From Lepturacanthus savala (taxonomy: Eukaryota; Chordata; Actinopteri; Scombriformes; Trichiuridae): 64,000 nt of DNA. Both the position numbers and the translations under genes were made by a program. Numbering within the stretch: the first letter of the stretch is position 1; each line of letters begins with the position of its first letter. Shown in pieces: positions 46,071 through 55,743 of this stretch. The stretch covers positions 2,542,001 to 2,606,000 of the forward strand of contig JARUPU010000033.1 in assembly GCA_030544235.1 (NCBI GenBank). Direction: 5' to 3'. The notes below the pieces were generated by a model that ran no database searches, was not told where the DNA came from, and saw only the letters and a list, made by a program, of their open reading frames with translations.

Positions 46071-46620
46071 GAAAAGCTGTAAATGAGGCCGAGCAGGATA
46101 CTGGTAGACTCATAGGAATCCCTCCAACCCCCACAACTCTTCCTGTTTCTTTGGATTTTTTCAATTTTATGGATTTTGTTGGTTTTAAAGTCAAAAGTGA
46201 AGCTCCTGTATCCACAAGAAATGAGGTTGATTCTCTAATTTGGTCACTGTCCTGACAGCTCTATGGTATTCCTACTGAGTTCTCCCTAATGCTGCCGTAG
46301 GCAGGGTATATTTGTTTTGTTGTGCTCTATGTGGACAGTCCCCTACCCAGTGATCTGGCTCACCACAAAAGAAGAAGGATCACATTCTGATTTGATTGAT
46401 TGTCATGTATTTCTGTCCCTCCTTCCTCTGTTGTTGGTTTCCCTGCCACTGCAACCTCTCGTAGCTCCGCCTGTATAGTGAGAAACTTGAACATACATTA
46501 GCATTTCTTGCATTTTATAATGTATTTGTTCTGTATTATCCCAATGATGCTGAGCTAGCTCTAGTAGTTTATTCATGGGTTTTCCTGAGGACCCAACTCT
46601 CATTTGCACTTTCATTTAAA
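46071..46620 (-). pseudogene. Remnant of a second retrovirus: gag nucleocapsid and protease
   Basis: The minus-strand frame from 46615 contains NKLLELAQHHWDNTEQ and a basic RGRRDRN stretch, as in the C-terminal part of Gag. Just after it, in another frame, FFFCGEPDHWVGDCPH (about 46370-46325) is a CCHC knuckle whose first Cys is lost. Further down (about 46240-46205), SFLVDTGASLLTLKPTK is a retroviral protease active site. The order gag-NC-protease is correct. It differs from the 24-33 kb ERV (DTGA against DSGA, different knuckle), so it is a separate, older family. Confidence 0.72.
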
Positions 46621-46654
46621 TTTTTGATTGAAAGCAACTCATAAAGATATACAC

Positions 46655-46822
46655 TCACCGGCCACTTTATTAAGTACACCATGCTAGTATCGGGTTGGAC
46701 CTCCTTTTCCCTTCAGAACTGCCTCAATTCTTCGTGGCATAGATTCAACAAGGTGCTGGAAGCATTCCTCAGAGTTTGGTCCATATTGACATGGTGGCCA
46801 CCATCACCATGTCAATATGGAC
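46655..46822 (+). mobile_element. Fragment of a common vertebrate DNA repeat, ending in a fold-back hairpin
   Basis: It starts CACTCACCGGCCACTTTATTA and runs through CGGGTTGGACCTCC and CTTCGTGGCATAGATTCAAC, a sequence I recognise as a widespread fish and frog repeat; the family name is uncertain. At its 3' end, arms 46779-46796 and 46805-46822 (GTCCATATTGACATGGTG) form a perfect 18-bp hairpin with an 8-base loop. Another fragment of the same start lies at about 51517-51545. Confidence 0.7.
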
Positions 46823-46906
46823 ATGTGTCCATATTGAGGCCAATGTAAACGACCATCTCAAACTCATGATTTCTTGAAAAATTAAGTCATATAACCAATA
46901 AAAACA

Positions 46907-46979
46907 GCCCGGTTAGCTCAGTCGGTAGAGCATGAGACTCTTAATCTCAGGGTCGTGGGTTCGAGCCCCACATTGGGCG
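46907..46979 (+). tRNA. tRNA-Lys (anticodon CTT), copy 1
   Basis: A 73-nt cloverleaf. Acceptor GCCCGGT pairs with ATTGGGC through two G-U pairs. Box A is TAGCTCAGTCGG, the anticodon loop is CTCTTAA and box B is GGTTCGAGCC. No intron. The matching human gene sequence is nearly identical, from memory. Confidence 0.97.
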
Positions 46980-47243
46980 TGATGCATGATCTTTAGAACT
47001 TCTTTAAGAGGGACGGTGGAGTTCCCCCACAGTTTGTGCATGAAGCCAAGTACCAGAGAGAAAACACACCTATTTGTGTCAAGGTCCTGCCAAACTCTTA
47101 ACCAACTTCTTCAATGTTCCAGAATTCTTACTCAGATTAACGTTCTGACAACAATGTTTGTCCATGAAGCCAAGTGCCAATGTAAACGACAATCTCAAAC
47201 TCATGATTTCTCGAAAAATTAAGTCTTTTAACCAATAAAAACA

Positions 47244-47316
47244 GCCCGGTTAGCTCAGTCGGTAGAGCATGAGACTCTTAATCTCAGGGTCGTGGGTTTG
47301 AGCCCCACATTGGGTG
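47244..47316 (+). tRNA. tRNA-Lys (CTT), copy 2, T56/T72 variant
   Basis: Identical to copy 1 except GGTTTGAGCC in the T loop (C56 to T) and GGGTG at the end (C72 to T, giving a G-U first pair). C56 normally contacts G19 and is part of box B, so transcription and folding may be weaker. Confidence 0.85.
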
Positions 47317-47557
47317 TGACGCATGATCTTTAGAACTTCCACCACAGTTTGTGCATGGAGCCAAGTACCAGAGAGAAAAATACACCTCTTTGTGTCAAGG
47401 TCCTGCCAAACTCTTAACCAACGTCTTCAATGTTCCAGAACTCTTCTGAGATTAATGTTCCGACAAAAATGTTTGTCCATGAAGCCAAGTGTCAATGTAA
47501 ACTACCATCTCAAACTCATGATTTCTCAAAAAAAAGGTCTTTTAACCAATAAAAACA

Positions 47558-47630
47558 GCCCGGTTAGCTCAGTCGGTAGAGCATGAGACTCTTAATCTCA
47601 GGGTCGTGGGTTTGAGCCCCACATTGGGTG
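47558..47630 (+). tRNA. tRNA-Lys (CTT), copy 3, T56/T72 variant
   Basis: Same two changes as copy 2. Unit 3 and its flank repeat unit 2 almost exactly. Confidence 0.85.
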
Positions 47631-47871
47631 TGACGCATGATCTTTAGAACTTCCACCACAGTTTGTGCATGGAGCCAAGTACCAGAGAGAAAAATACACC
47701 TCTTTGTGTCAAGGTCCTGCCAAACTCTTAACCAACGTCTTCAATGTTCCAGAACTCTTCTGAGATTAATGTTCCGACAAAAATGTTTGTCCATGAAGCC
47801 AAGTGTCAATGTAAACTACCATCTCAAACTCATGATTTCTCAAAAAAAAGGTCTTTTAACCAATAAAAACA

Positions 47872-47944
47872 GCCCGGTTAGCTCAGTCGGTAGAGCATGA
47901 GACTCTTAATCTCAGGGTCGTGGGTTCGAGCCCCACATTGGGCG
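47872..47944 (+). tRNA. tRNA-Lys (CTT), copy 4
   Basis: Same sequence as copy 1, with all conserved positions. Confidence 0.97.
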
Positions 47945-48208
47945 TGACGCGTGATCTTTAGAACTTCTTTAAGAGGGACAGTGGAGTTCCCCCACAGTTT
48001 GTGCATGAAGCCAAGTACCAGAGAGAAAACACACCTGTTTGTGTCAAGGTCCTGCCGAGCTCTTAACCAACTTCTTCAATGTTCCAGAACTCTTACTGAG
48101 ATTAACGTTCCGACAACAATGTTTGTCCATGAAGCCAAGTGCCAATGTAAACGACCATCTCAAACTCATGATTTCTCGAAAAATTAAGTCTTTTAACCAA
48201 TAAAAACA

Positions 48209-48281
48209 GCCCGGCTAGCTCAGTCGGTAGAGCATGAGACTCTTAATCTCAGGGTCGTGGGTTCGAGCCCCACATTGGGCG
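48209..48281 (+). tRNA. tRNA-Lys (CTT), copy 5, C7 variant
   Basis: Position 7 is C (GCCCGGCTAG) while position 66 is A, leaving a C-A mismatch at the base of the acceptor stem. Otherwise canonical. Confidence 0.93.
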
Positions 48282-48546
48282 TGACGCATGATCGTTAGAA
48301 CTTCTTTAAGAGGGACAGTGAAGTTCCCCCACAGTTTGTGCATGAAGCCAAGTACCAGAGAGAAAAATACACCTGTTTGTGTCAAGGTCCTGCCAAACTC
48401 TTAACCAACGTCTTCAATGTTCCAGAACTCTTACTCAGATTAACGTTCCGACAACAATGTTTGTCCATGAAGCCAAGTGCCAATGTAAACGACAATCTCA
48501 AACTCATGATTTCTTGAAAAATTAAGTCTTTTAACCAATAAAAACA

Positions 48547-48619
48547 GCCCGGTTAGCTCAGTCGGTAGAGCATGAGACTCTTAATCTCAGGGTCGTGGGT
48601 TCGAGCCCCACATTGGGCG
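48547..48619 (+). tRNA. tRNA-Lys (CTT), copy 6
   Basis: Same sequence as copy 1. Confidence 0.97.
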
Positions 48620-48883
48620 TGACGCATGATCTTTAGAACTTCTTTAAGAGGGAGAGTGGAGTTCCCCCACAGTTTGTGCATGAAGCCAAGTACCAGAGAG
48701 AAAACACACCTATTTGTGTCAAGGTCCTGCCAAACTCTTAACCAACTTCTTCAATGTTCCAGAATTCTTACTCAGATTAACGTTCTGACAACAATGTTTG
48801 TCCATGAAGCCAAGTGCCAATGTAAATGACAATCTCAAACTCATGATTTCTCGAAAAATTAAGTCTTTTAAACAATAAAAACA

Positions 48884-48956
48884 GCCCGGTTAGCTCAGTC
48901 GGTAGAGCATGAGACTCTTAATCTCAGGGTCGTGGGTTTGAGCCCCACATTGGGTG
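48884..48956 (+). tRNA. tRNA-Lys (CTT), copy 7, T56/T72 variant
   Basis: Carries C56 to T and C72 to T, as in copies 2 and 3. Confidence 0.85.
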
Positions 48957-49198
48957 TGACGCATGATCTTTAGAACTTCCACCACAGTTTGTGCATGGAG
49001 CCAAGTACCAGAGAGAAAAATACACCTCTTTGTGTCAAGGTCCTGCCAAACTCTTAACCAACGTCTTCAATGTTCCAGAACTCTTCTGAGATTAATGTTC
49101 CGACAAAAATGTTTGTCCATGAAGCCAAGTGTCAATGTAAACTACCATCTCAAACTCATGATTTCTCGAAAAATTAAGTCTTTTAACCAATAAAAACA

Positions 49199-49271
49199 GC
49201 CCGGCTAGCTCAGTCGGTAGAGCATGAGACTCTTAATCTCAGGGTCGTGGGTTCGAGCCCCACATTGGGCG
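49199..49271 (+). tRNA. tRNA-Lys (CTT), copy 8, C7 variant
   Basis: C7-A66 mismatch as in copy 5. The downstream flank also matches that of copy 5, so units 5 and 8 are recent duplicates. Confidence 0.93.
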
Positions 49272-49536
49272 TGACGCATGATCGTTAGAACTTCTTTAAG
49301 AGGGACAGTGAAGTTCCCCCACAGTTTGTGCATGAAGCCAAGTACCAGAGAGAAAAATACACCTGTTTGTGTCAAGGTCCTGCCAAACTCTTAACCAACG
49401 TCTTCAATGTTCCAGAACTCTTACTCAGATTAACGTTCCGACAACAATGTTTGTCCATGAAGCCAAGTGCCAATGTAAACGACAATCTCAAACTCATGAT
49501 TTCTTGAAAAATTAAGTCTTTTAACCAATAAAAACA

Positions 49537-49609
49537 GCCCGGTTAGCTCAGTCGGTAGAGCATGAGACTCTTAATCTCAGGGTCGTGGGTTTGAGCCCCA
49601 CATTGGGTG
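49537..49609 (+). tRNA. tRNA-Lys (CTT), copy 9, T56/T72 variant
   Basis: Carries C56 to T and C72 to T. Confidence 0.85.
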
Positions 49610-49850
49610 TGACGCATGATCTTTAGAACTTCCACCACAGTTTGTGCATGGAGCCAAGTACCAGAGAGAAAAATACACCTCTTTGTGTCAAGGTCCTGCC
49701 AAACTCTTAACCAACGTCTTCAATGTTCCAGAACTCTTCTGAGATTAATGTTCCGACAAAAATGTTTGTCCATGAAGCCAAGTGTCAATGTAAACTACCA
49801 TCTCAAACTCATGATTTCTCAAAAAAAAGGTCTTTTAACCAATAAAAACA

Positions 49851-49923
49851 GCCCGGTTAGCTCAGTCGGTAGAGCATGAGACTCTTAATCTCAGGGTCGT
49901 GGGTTCGAGCCCCACATTGGGCG
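49851..49923 (+). tRNA. tRNA-Lys (CTT), copy 10
   Basis: Same sequence as copy 1. Confidence 0.97.
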
Positions 49924-50187
49924 TGACGCGTGATCTTTAGAACTTCTTTAAGAGGGACAGTGGAGTTCCCCCACAGTTTGTGCATGAAGCCAAGTACCAG
50001 AGAGAAAACACACCTGTTTGTGTCAAGGTCCTGCCGAGCTCTTAACCAACTTCTTCAATGTTCCAGAACTCTTACTCAGATTAACCTTCCGACAACAATG
50101 TTTGTCCATGAAGCGAAGTGCCAATGTAAACGACCATCTCAAACTCATGATTTCTCGAAAAATTAAGTCTTTTAAACAATAACAACA

Positions 50188-50260
50188 GCCCGGTTAGCTC
50201 AGTCGGTAGAGCATGAGACTCTTAATCTCAGGGTCGTGGGTTCGAGCCCCACATTCGGCG
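50188..50260 (+). tRNA. tRNA-Lys (CTT), copy 11, acceptor mismatch
   Basis: The 3' acceptor strand reads ATTCGGC, so C4 faces C69. Anticodon and T arms are canonical. Confidence 0.9.
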
Positions 50261-50524
50261 TGACGCGTGATCTTTAGAACTTCTTTAAGAGGGACAGTGG
50301 AGTTCCCCCACAGTTTGTGCATGAAGCCAAGTACCAGAGAGAAAACACACCTGTTTGTGTCAAGGTCCTGTCAAACTCTTAACCAACTTCTTCAATGTTC
50401 CAGAATTCTTACTCAGATTAACCTTCCGACAACAATGTTTGTCCATGAAGCCAAGTGCCAATGTAAACGACCATCTCAAACTCATGATTTCTCGAAAAAT
50501 TAAGTCTTTTAAACAATCAAAACA

Positions 50525-50597
50525 GCCCGGTTAGCTCAGTCGGTAGAGCATGAGACTCTTAATCTCAGGGTCGTGGGTTCGAGCCCCACATTGGGCG
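50525..50597 (+). tRNA. tRNA-Lys (CTT), copy 12
   Basis: Same sequence as copy 1. The upstream flank has AATCAAAACA in place of AATAAAAACA. Confidence 0.97.
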
Positions 50598-50861
50598 TGA
50601 CGCGTGATCTTTAGAACTTCTTTAAGAGGGACAGTGAAGTTCCCACGCAGTTTGTGCATGAAGCCAAGTACCAGAGAGAAAACACACCTCTTTGTGTCAA
50701 GGGCATGCCAGGCTTTTAACCAACTTCTTCAATGTTCCAGAATTCTTACTCAGATTAACGTTCCGACAACAATGTTTGTCCATGAAGCCAAGTGCCAATG
50801 TAAACGACCATCTCAAACTCATGATTTCTCAAAAAATTAAGTCTTTTAACCAATAAAAACA

Positions 50862-50934
50862 GCCCGGTTAGCTCAGTCGGTAGAGCATGAGACTCTTAAT
50901 CTCAGGGTCGTGGGTTCGAGCCCCACATTGGGCG
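50862..50934 (+). tRNA. tRNA-Lys (CTT), copy 13
   Basis: Same sequence as copy 1. Confidence 0.97.
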
Positions 50935-51175
50935 TGACACATGATCTTTAGAACTTCCACCACAGTTTGTGCATGGAGCCAAGTACCAGAGAGAAAAATA
51001 TACCTTTGTGTCAAGGTCCTGCCAAACTCTTAACCAACGTCTTCAATGTTCCAGAACTCTTACTCAGATTAACGTTCCGACAAAAATGTTTGTCCATGAA
51101 GCCAAGTGCCAATGTAAACTACCATCTCAAACTCATGATTTCTCAAAAAAAAAGGTCTTTTAACCACTAAAAGCA

Positions 51176-51248
51176 GCCCGGTTAGCTCAGTCGGTAGAGC
51201 ATGAGACTCTTAATTTCAGGGTCGTGGGTTTGAGCCCCACATTGGGTG
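51176..51248 (+). tRNA. tRNA-Lys (CTT), copy 14, most diverged
   Basis: T56 and T72 changes plus C40 to T in the anticodon stem (AATTTCAGG), giving a G-U pair. The upstream flank is altered (CACTAAAAGCA). It is the last full unit. Confidence 0.8.
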
Positions 51249-51478
51249 TGACGCATGATCTTTAGAACTTCTTTAAGAGGGACAGTGGAGTTCCCCCACA
51301 GTTTGTGCATGAAGCCAAGTACCAGAGAGAAAAAAACATACATCTGTGTCAAGGTCCTGCCAAGCTCTTAACCAACTTCTTCAATGTTCCAGAATTCTTA
51401 CTCAGATTAACGTTCCGACAACAATGTTTGTCCATGAAGCCAAGTGCCAATGTAAACGACCATCTCAAACTCATGATG

Positions 51479-52110
51479 AGGTTATGGGTTCATATATATA
51501 TATATATATATACACACACTCACCGGCCACTTTATTAGGTTCATACTTTTTATTACAACTTAATCCTGGGCCTCTCAATATGGGGATCCTGAGAGAGCGA
51601 GAGAGAGCGAGACACACAGATACTCTTTTACTCAATACAAAGCAGGGATCTACAACTGTTCTGTGACCAAGGACCTGAAGGGAAAGCTATGAAAGTTAAT
51701 GCACCAATGAAAGTCAAGCTCCTGTATCCACAAGAAATGAGATTGATTTTCTATTTACCCCTATCATGAAATAAGTTTCTCTATTTGTCATTACCATTGC
51801 ACACAATGGAAATATAAATGAATCACAAAATTACACTGTTACTACTTCATCCTCCACCTCCAATGTCTGTCTCAAAATTCTCAAAATGCGTTGGTGAATC
51901 AGTGATTGTGAAGTTTCGTCATTGTCAAACTCAAGGTTGTCACAGAGTTAAAGAACTGGTTTACTCTTTTCACAGCTCTTTTCCTCAAATTGCTGCGAGT
52001 GGTATTCCACTTCCCTTTTTCCATGACATTACTAACCTACTTGAAATTTATGCAACTTGTGCAGCTCAGCAGCAGACAGTTATTCTGAAAAATATCAATA
52101 ATAAAGACAA
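51479..52110. other. Flank between the tRNA array and Helitron-like copy 2
   Basis: It contains a TA run, the CACTCACCGGCCACTTTATTA repeat start (about 51517), a GAGA-rich patch and, at 51712-51757, a minus-strand protease-active-site fragment matching that at 46195-46240. The 51818-52114 frame has no recognised domain. Confidence 0.5.
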
Positions 52111-52669
52111 CTAGACAATTCCTGCAGAAATTGTGAGAGTTGGGTCTGAGCTCTGGGGCTGTCGGGGGTCCTTGCTGCAGTTTAATACAAAGGTTGTGAT
52201 ACCATGGATGGGATGCTGGGGTCCTCTTTGTCATTCTCACCAAGTTTGGTGGGTGTGGGGACTTTAGATCCAAAGTTATTGATGAAAAAGTATTGACCAA
52301 TCAGCCCTGACAGAAATCATCTCAGCCACCAAGCTGTGGTGTTTCCATGGTGATGACTTCACTGACACAGACCAACTGCTTCCAAGTCAAAAACTCTGAA
52401 TTTTATCCTCCATGTAAGGATATTTTCTAACATCAGCATTGAGGAGGGTATTCTTATGATGTGATGTCTTTGATATGTAGCTCTATACCTCCTTAATCCA
52501 TTATTTTATTTAAATTATTTAATTTATTGTGTTCATGTCAGTTACATAAAATATCTATATATATTAATATACATGTATAACATACTTAACCTAAAACCTT
52601 CACAGTACATCTATGTATTTAATTAAAATCTTTAGACATTAGATTCTAGATTCAAAGTTAACTTTATTG

Positions 52670-53305
52670 TCATTTCACTCTACATTTACATTCAGTCTGA
52701 AATTAAATTGCTTCTCATCATTGACATTACATTAAAAGAAAATGGTGATTAAATGATTACTAAAAAATTCTATCTATATAAAAATATATTTTTAATCATA
52801 TTTAAAAACAGTATTTCACAGCATTAATAACCAAATAATTTCAGAGGTTCAGTAAAAGGTGCTTCAATGTCTCCAATCCAGTGCTGTTTAAAGTAATTCA
52901 GACATGTCCTTAAATCAGTTCAAACCTTGTCCTTGGTTGTTGTCCAGCTGGGGGGGTGGTGTGTGTTCGGGGGGTTCAGGGTATCAGTGAGTGTGTGTGT
53001 GTGTGGATTCAGTCCACTTGAAGCCCTACAGCTTGTAAAACCTGTTGATCATAGTGAAGGGTGGAGTGGGTCTTTGATGGTGGAGGTAGCTGTGTGAATG
53101 CATTGCTGTTGGTAGAGCTCCATCAGGATGAGACAGGAGCAGCAACGGTTCTGTAGGCGGTCTTCATCAGTCCTGATTGGCTGTCTTTGTTGTCCATGGA
53201 AACTGCAGCTCCTGAACCAGGAAGTGATGTTGTAGGTCAGGATGCTGTCAGTGGAGTCCCTGTAGAAGGTGGTAAAGTGAGCAGACCAGTTACCATCAAT
53301 GACCA
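52670..53305 (-). pseudogene. LINE fragment in copy 2
   Basis: Counterpart of 20025-20672. The frame 53312-53049 again shows STDSILTYNITSWF and LMELYQQQCIHTATS. A three-codon-size difference at TYNITSW suggests independent drift. Confidence 0.6.
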
Positions 53306-53392
53306 TTAACATTCTTTAGTGATATTACAGTGTAGATGCAGTAACTGGAAAAACACAACCAAGCAAATTATAAAATGACTAATAAGTCTTAC

Positions 53393-53480
53393 TTGTTCTC
53401 TACTCCTGCTCCATGTTTCTCCACAATAAGTCAACGTGGTCATCAGCTGGATTTGGCACACCATGAACCTGTCAACAGCT
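53393..53480 (-). CDS. Conserved putative exon in copy 2
   Basis: Same 88-nt exon and splice sites as 20763-20850, including acceptor TTTAAG and donor GTAAGA. Confidence 0.35.
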
Positions 53481-54021
53481 CTTAAATACAAAAATTTAAA
53501 ACATTTAGTGTTAATGTTTGCAGGTATGAGTCTTACTTTTGACAGGATGAGATTCCTGTAGAGGCTGATATGGGCGTGACTTGTCAGTTGTACTTTAATC
53601 CTTCTTCAAGCAGACAAGTTATATGGAGCAGTCATCTCACAGGGATTAGAGAGTCAGTCTGTGGGAGATAGAAAACAAAACATCAGGTTAAAACTATCAA
53701 CATCAATTTAGTGAAGAAACAGTGAAATGATCAAATATTTTATTCACCTTGTTTCTGTATGCGTGGAACTGCCAACCTCAGCCAACATGGTTGTGGGGCT
53801 ATTTACCCTTAGCTGGGACAGTGGTTGACAGGGACCAGGACTTGTCCACACAGTGGTGGTCCTGGATGCCGCGTCTCTGGGGCCCACTGCTGTTACGAGA
53901 TCCCCATACAGTTCAGCCTGGGACCGTGAGGTACCCAGTTTCCGTGCATGGCCCCGGGGAGGCACTGTAGGAGTCTTGGTAGTGGAGAGGCTATATACTG
54001 GCTTTCACCCTCCGTTAAGAA

Positions 54022-54347
54022 GGCTAGCCAGCAGCAGTAGGTGTAACATGCAGGATCACATGACTACTGCATGAGACAATTCACACATACCCTGTGTTAG
54101 CACACAACACTGTGTACAAACACCCACACAGACACAGGAGAAACAAAGACAAAGTTGCATTCGTTGTATTGGCCAAATTAAACATGATCATGCAGCGTTA
54201 CTTTTAGCTGCTAAGTTAATAATAACAGTTGTAAATCAGATTAGTCTATTAGCAATTATATTAACATTACACTCGTCAGATCACTGTCAAGTTCTTCTAA
54301 CTGTTGGCTTAACTACTTAACTGAACATTGAACTAAGCACTTATTGT
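54022..54347. other. Sequence replacing the deleted gene block in copy 2
   Basis: It has no similarity to copy 1 within the window. AT-rich at its right part, with no gene seen. Confidence 0.5.
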
Positions 54348-54898
54348 AGAGGCAGACTGTCAGAGGACTGGATGATGATGCTGGTTTTGATGTGTAAATG
54401 GTGACGTGGTTCTGAGATGACGTGGGATGTGGATGGTGCAGTTAGTCCAGCGGCCTCCAGGGCAGCATCTGGGCCCGGGAGCGCTTCCCCTTCCATGGCA
54501 TCCTGCACAGATCAAGCACAACTTCCAAATGAAGGTAGTAAATGGGGTGAAAATGGTAGAGATGTATGGAATGATTGTTCCTGTGTGACAGGTGTGTGGG
54601 TGTGTGTAAATGCAGGTATGTGTGTGTGTGAAACCTGAGGAGGAGCTGCAGGAGAAAAGACCACAACAGATATTACTGATTATATTAACTACATAGACTC
54701 ACATTAACATGTAGTTTACTGTAATAATTTAACTACAGCAACTCAACAGTAAGAACATAATCCATTAATAAGACACCAGTTAAATACATTATGATCACAT
54801 TAATATGTTCAACTACACACTCACACAATTAACTCCACTAACCCCGATTACTGTGTGATATGATTGACGACAAATAAAGACCATACACACACTGTTTA

Positions 54899-55438
54899 TG
54901 TTAGAATGATGCATATAAGTTATCCCATATTTACTCATTTCCATTCTTTTATTCTTTGTTCTGTAATAAGTTGTGTGTGTGTCCTTTTCTGAGTTATCTT
55001 CTAGGTGGACAATTGAGATGTTACAGCTGTTGACTTGACCAAGATCTGAACTTCCTTCCAGCTGTTCAATGATTTTACCAGGCTCCTGTCGTAATGACAG
55101 GAACGTTGTAAACCTGTTGTAAGACCATACCTAACCTAGGAATTTAACTGACCTGTTTACATTCTAGATAAGGAAAAACAAGACCATGTGTTAGTTAGAC
55201 ATTTACGACAGTTTAGGTTGTTGCTGACCTTTCCCCCTCCCCTTAGAAGCAACAACCATTTGTCATTAGGGAAGCCCTTAATAAATAGCAGGAGAGCAGG
55301 AGATAGAATCAGAGTAGGTAGGAGAATTGTAACTGTGCACATCTCCATCTGCTCTCCTTGCAAGTAAAACTTAATTCTGTTGTCTTCTCTCCTCTTTGTG
55401 TTTGTGTATTTAATATTTTAGGTTGTTTGAACCTGACA
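54899..55438 (+). mobile_element. Solo LTR, 540 bp, with GTTTA target-site duplication
   Basis: It begins TGTTAGAATG and ends ACCTGACA. It is flanked by GTTTA at 54894-54898 and 55439-55443. Copy 1 has the unoccupied site at about 35236-35245 (CACTGTTTATATC) with a single GTTTA, which proves insertion. CCTTAATAAATAGCAGG near 55277 may hold the TATA or poly(A) signal. It is not the same family as the ERV at 23939-33126, whose LTR starts TGTGAGAGAAAATAG. Confidence 0.94.
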
Positions 55439-55697
55439 GTTTACATCTTTACTGCAATACTTTACTACATTAACTCACAATACTACTCACAATACTAGCT
55501 AGATATGTTTATTAAAATACAACTAAAAGTAAATCACTATATAAACTCTGATTAATATCTGGCTGAAAAATAATTAAAGATGTCAGTAACAATTTCTGAT
55601 ATTAAAATACTGATGTAGTTAAATTCTTTAACTGAAAAATGTTAGCTCCATTAAGATCACACACCACTTATTAAAAACGCTCATTCTATAAAAAGCA

Positions 55698-55699
<2 letters not shown>

Positions 55700-55740
<41 letters not shown>
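55700..55740. repeat. (AC)n microsatellite in copy 2
   Basis: About 20 AC repeats; copy 1 has only a short AC run at the same place (about 35492). Confidence 0.95.

Positions 55741-55743
<3 letters not shown>

Larger units (their letters stand above)
46833..51478 (+). repeat. Tandem array of tRNA-Lys units, 337/314-bp period
   Basis: Fourteen units each hold a tRNA gene plus a conserved flank. Unit length is 337-338 bp, or 314-315 bp when a 23-bp segment (in the part beginning TTCTTTAAGAGGGAC) is absent. Spacings between tRNA starts are 337, 314, 314, 337, 338, 337, 315, 338, 314, 337, 337, 337 and 314. The 18 bases before each gene, TTTTAACCAATAAAAACA, are almost invariant. A partial unit closes the right end at about 51478. 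The many 60-90-residue frames in the array are by-products. Confidence 0.97.

Noticed and set aside
46986..51538. Repeated 60-90-residue frames between tRNA genes (MIFRTS..., MHGAK...)
   Set aside because: They are identical spacer copies within the tRNA array, with no conserved codon use or domain.
54899..55438. Idea that the solo LTR belongs to the ERV at 23939-33126
   Set aside because: The LTR termini and internal sequence differ (TGTTAGAATG against TGTGAGAGAA).
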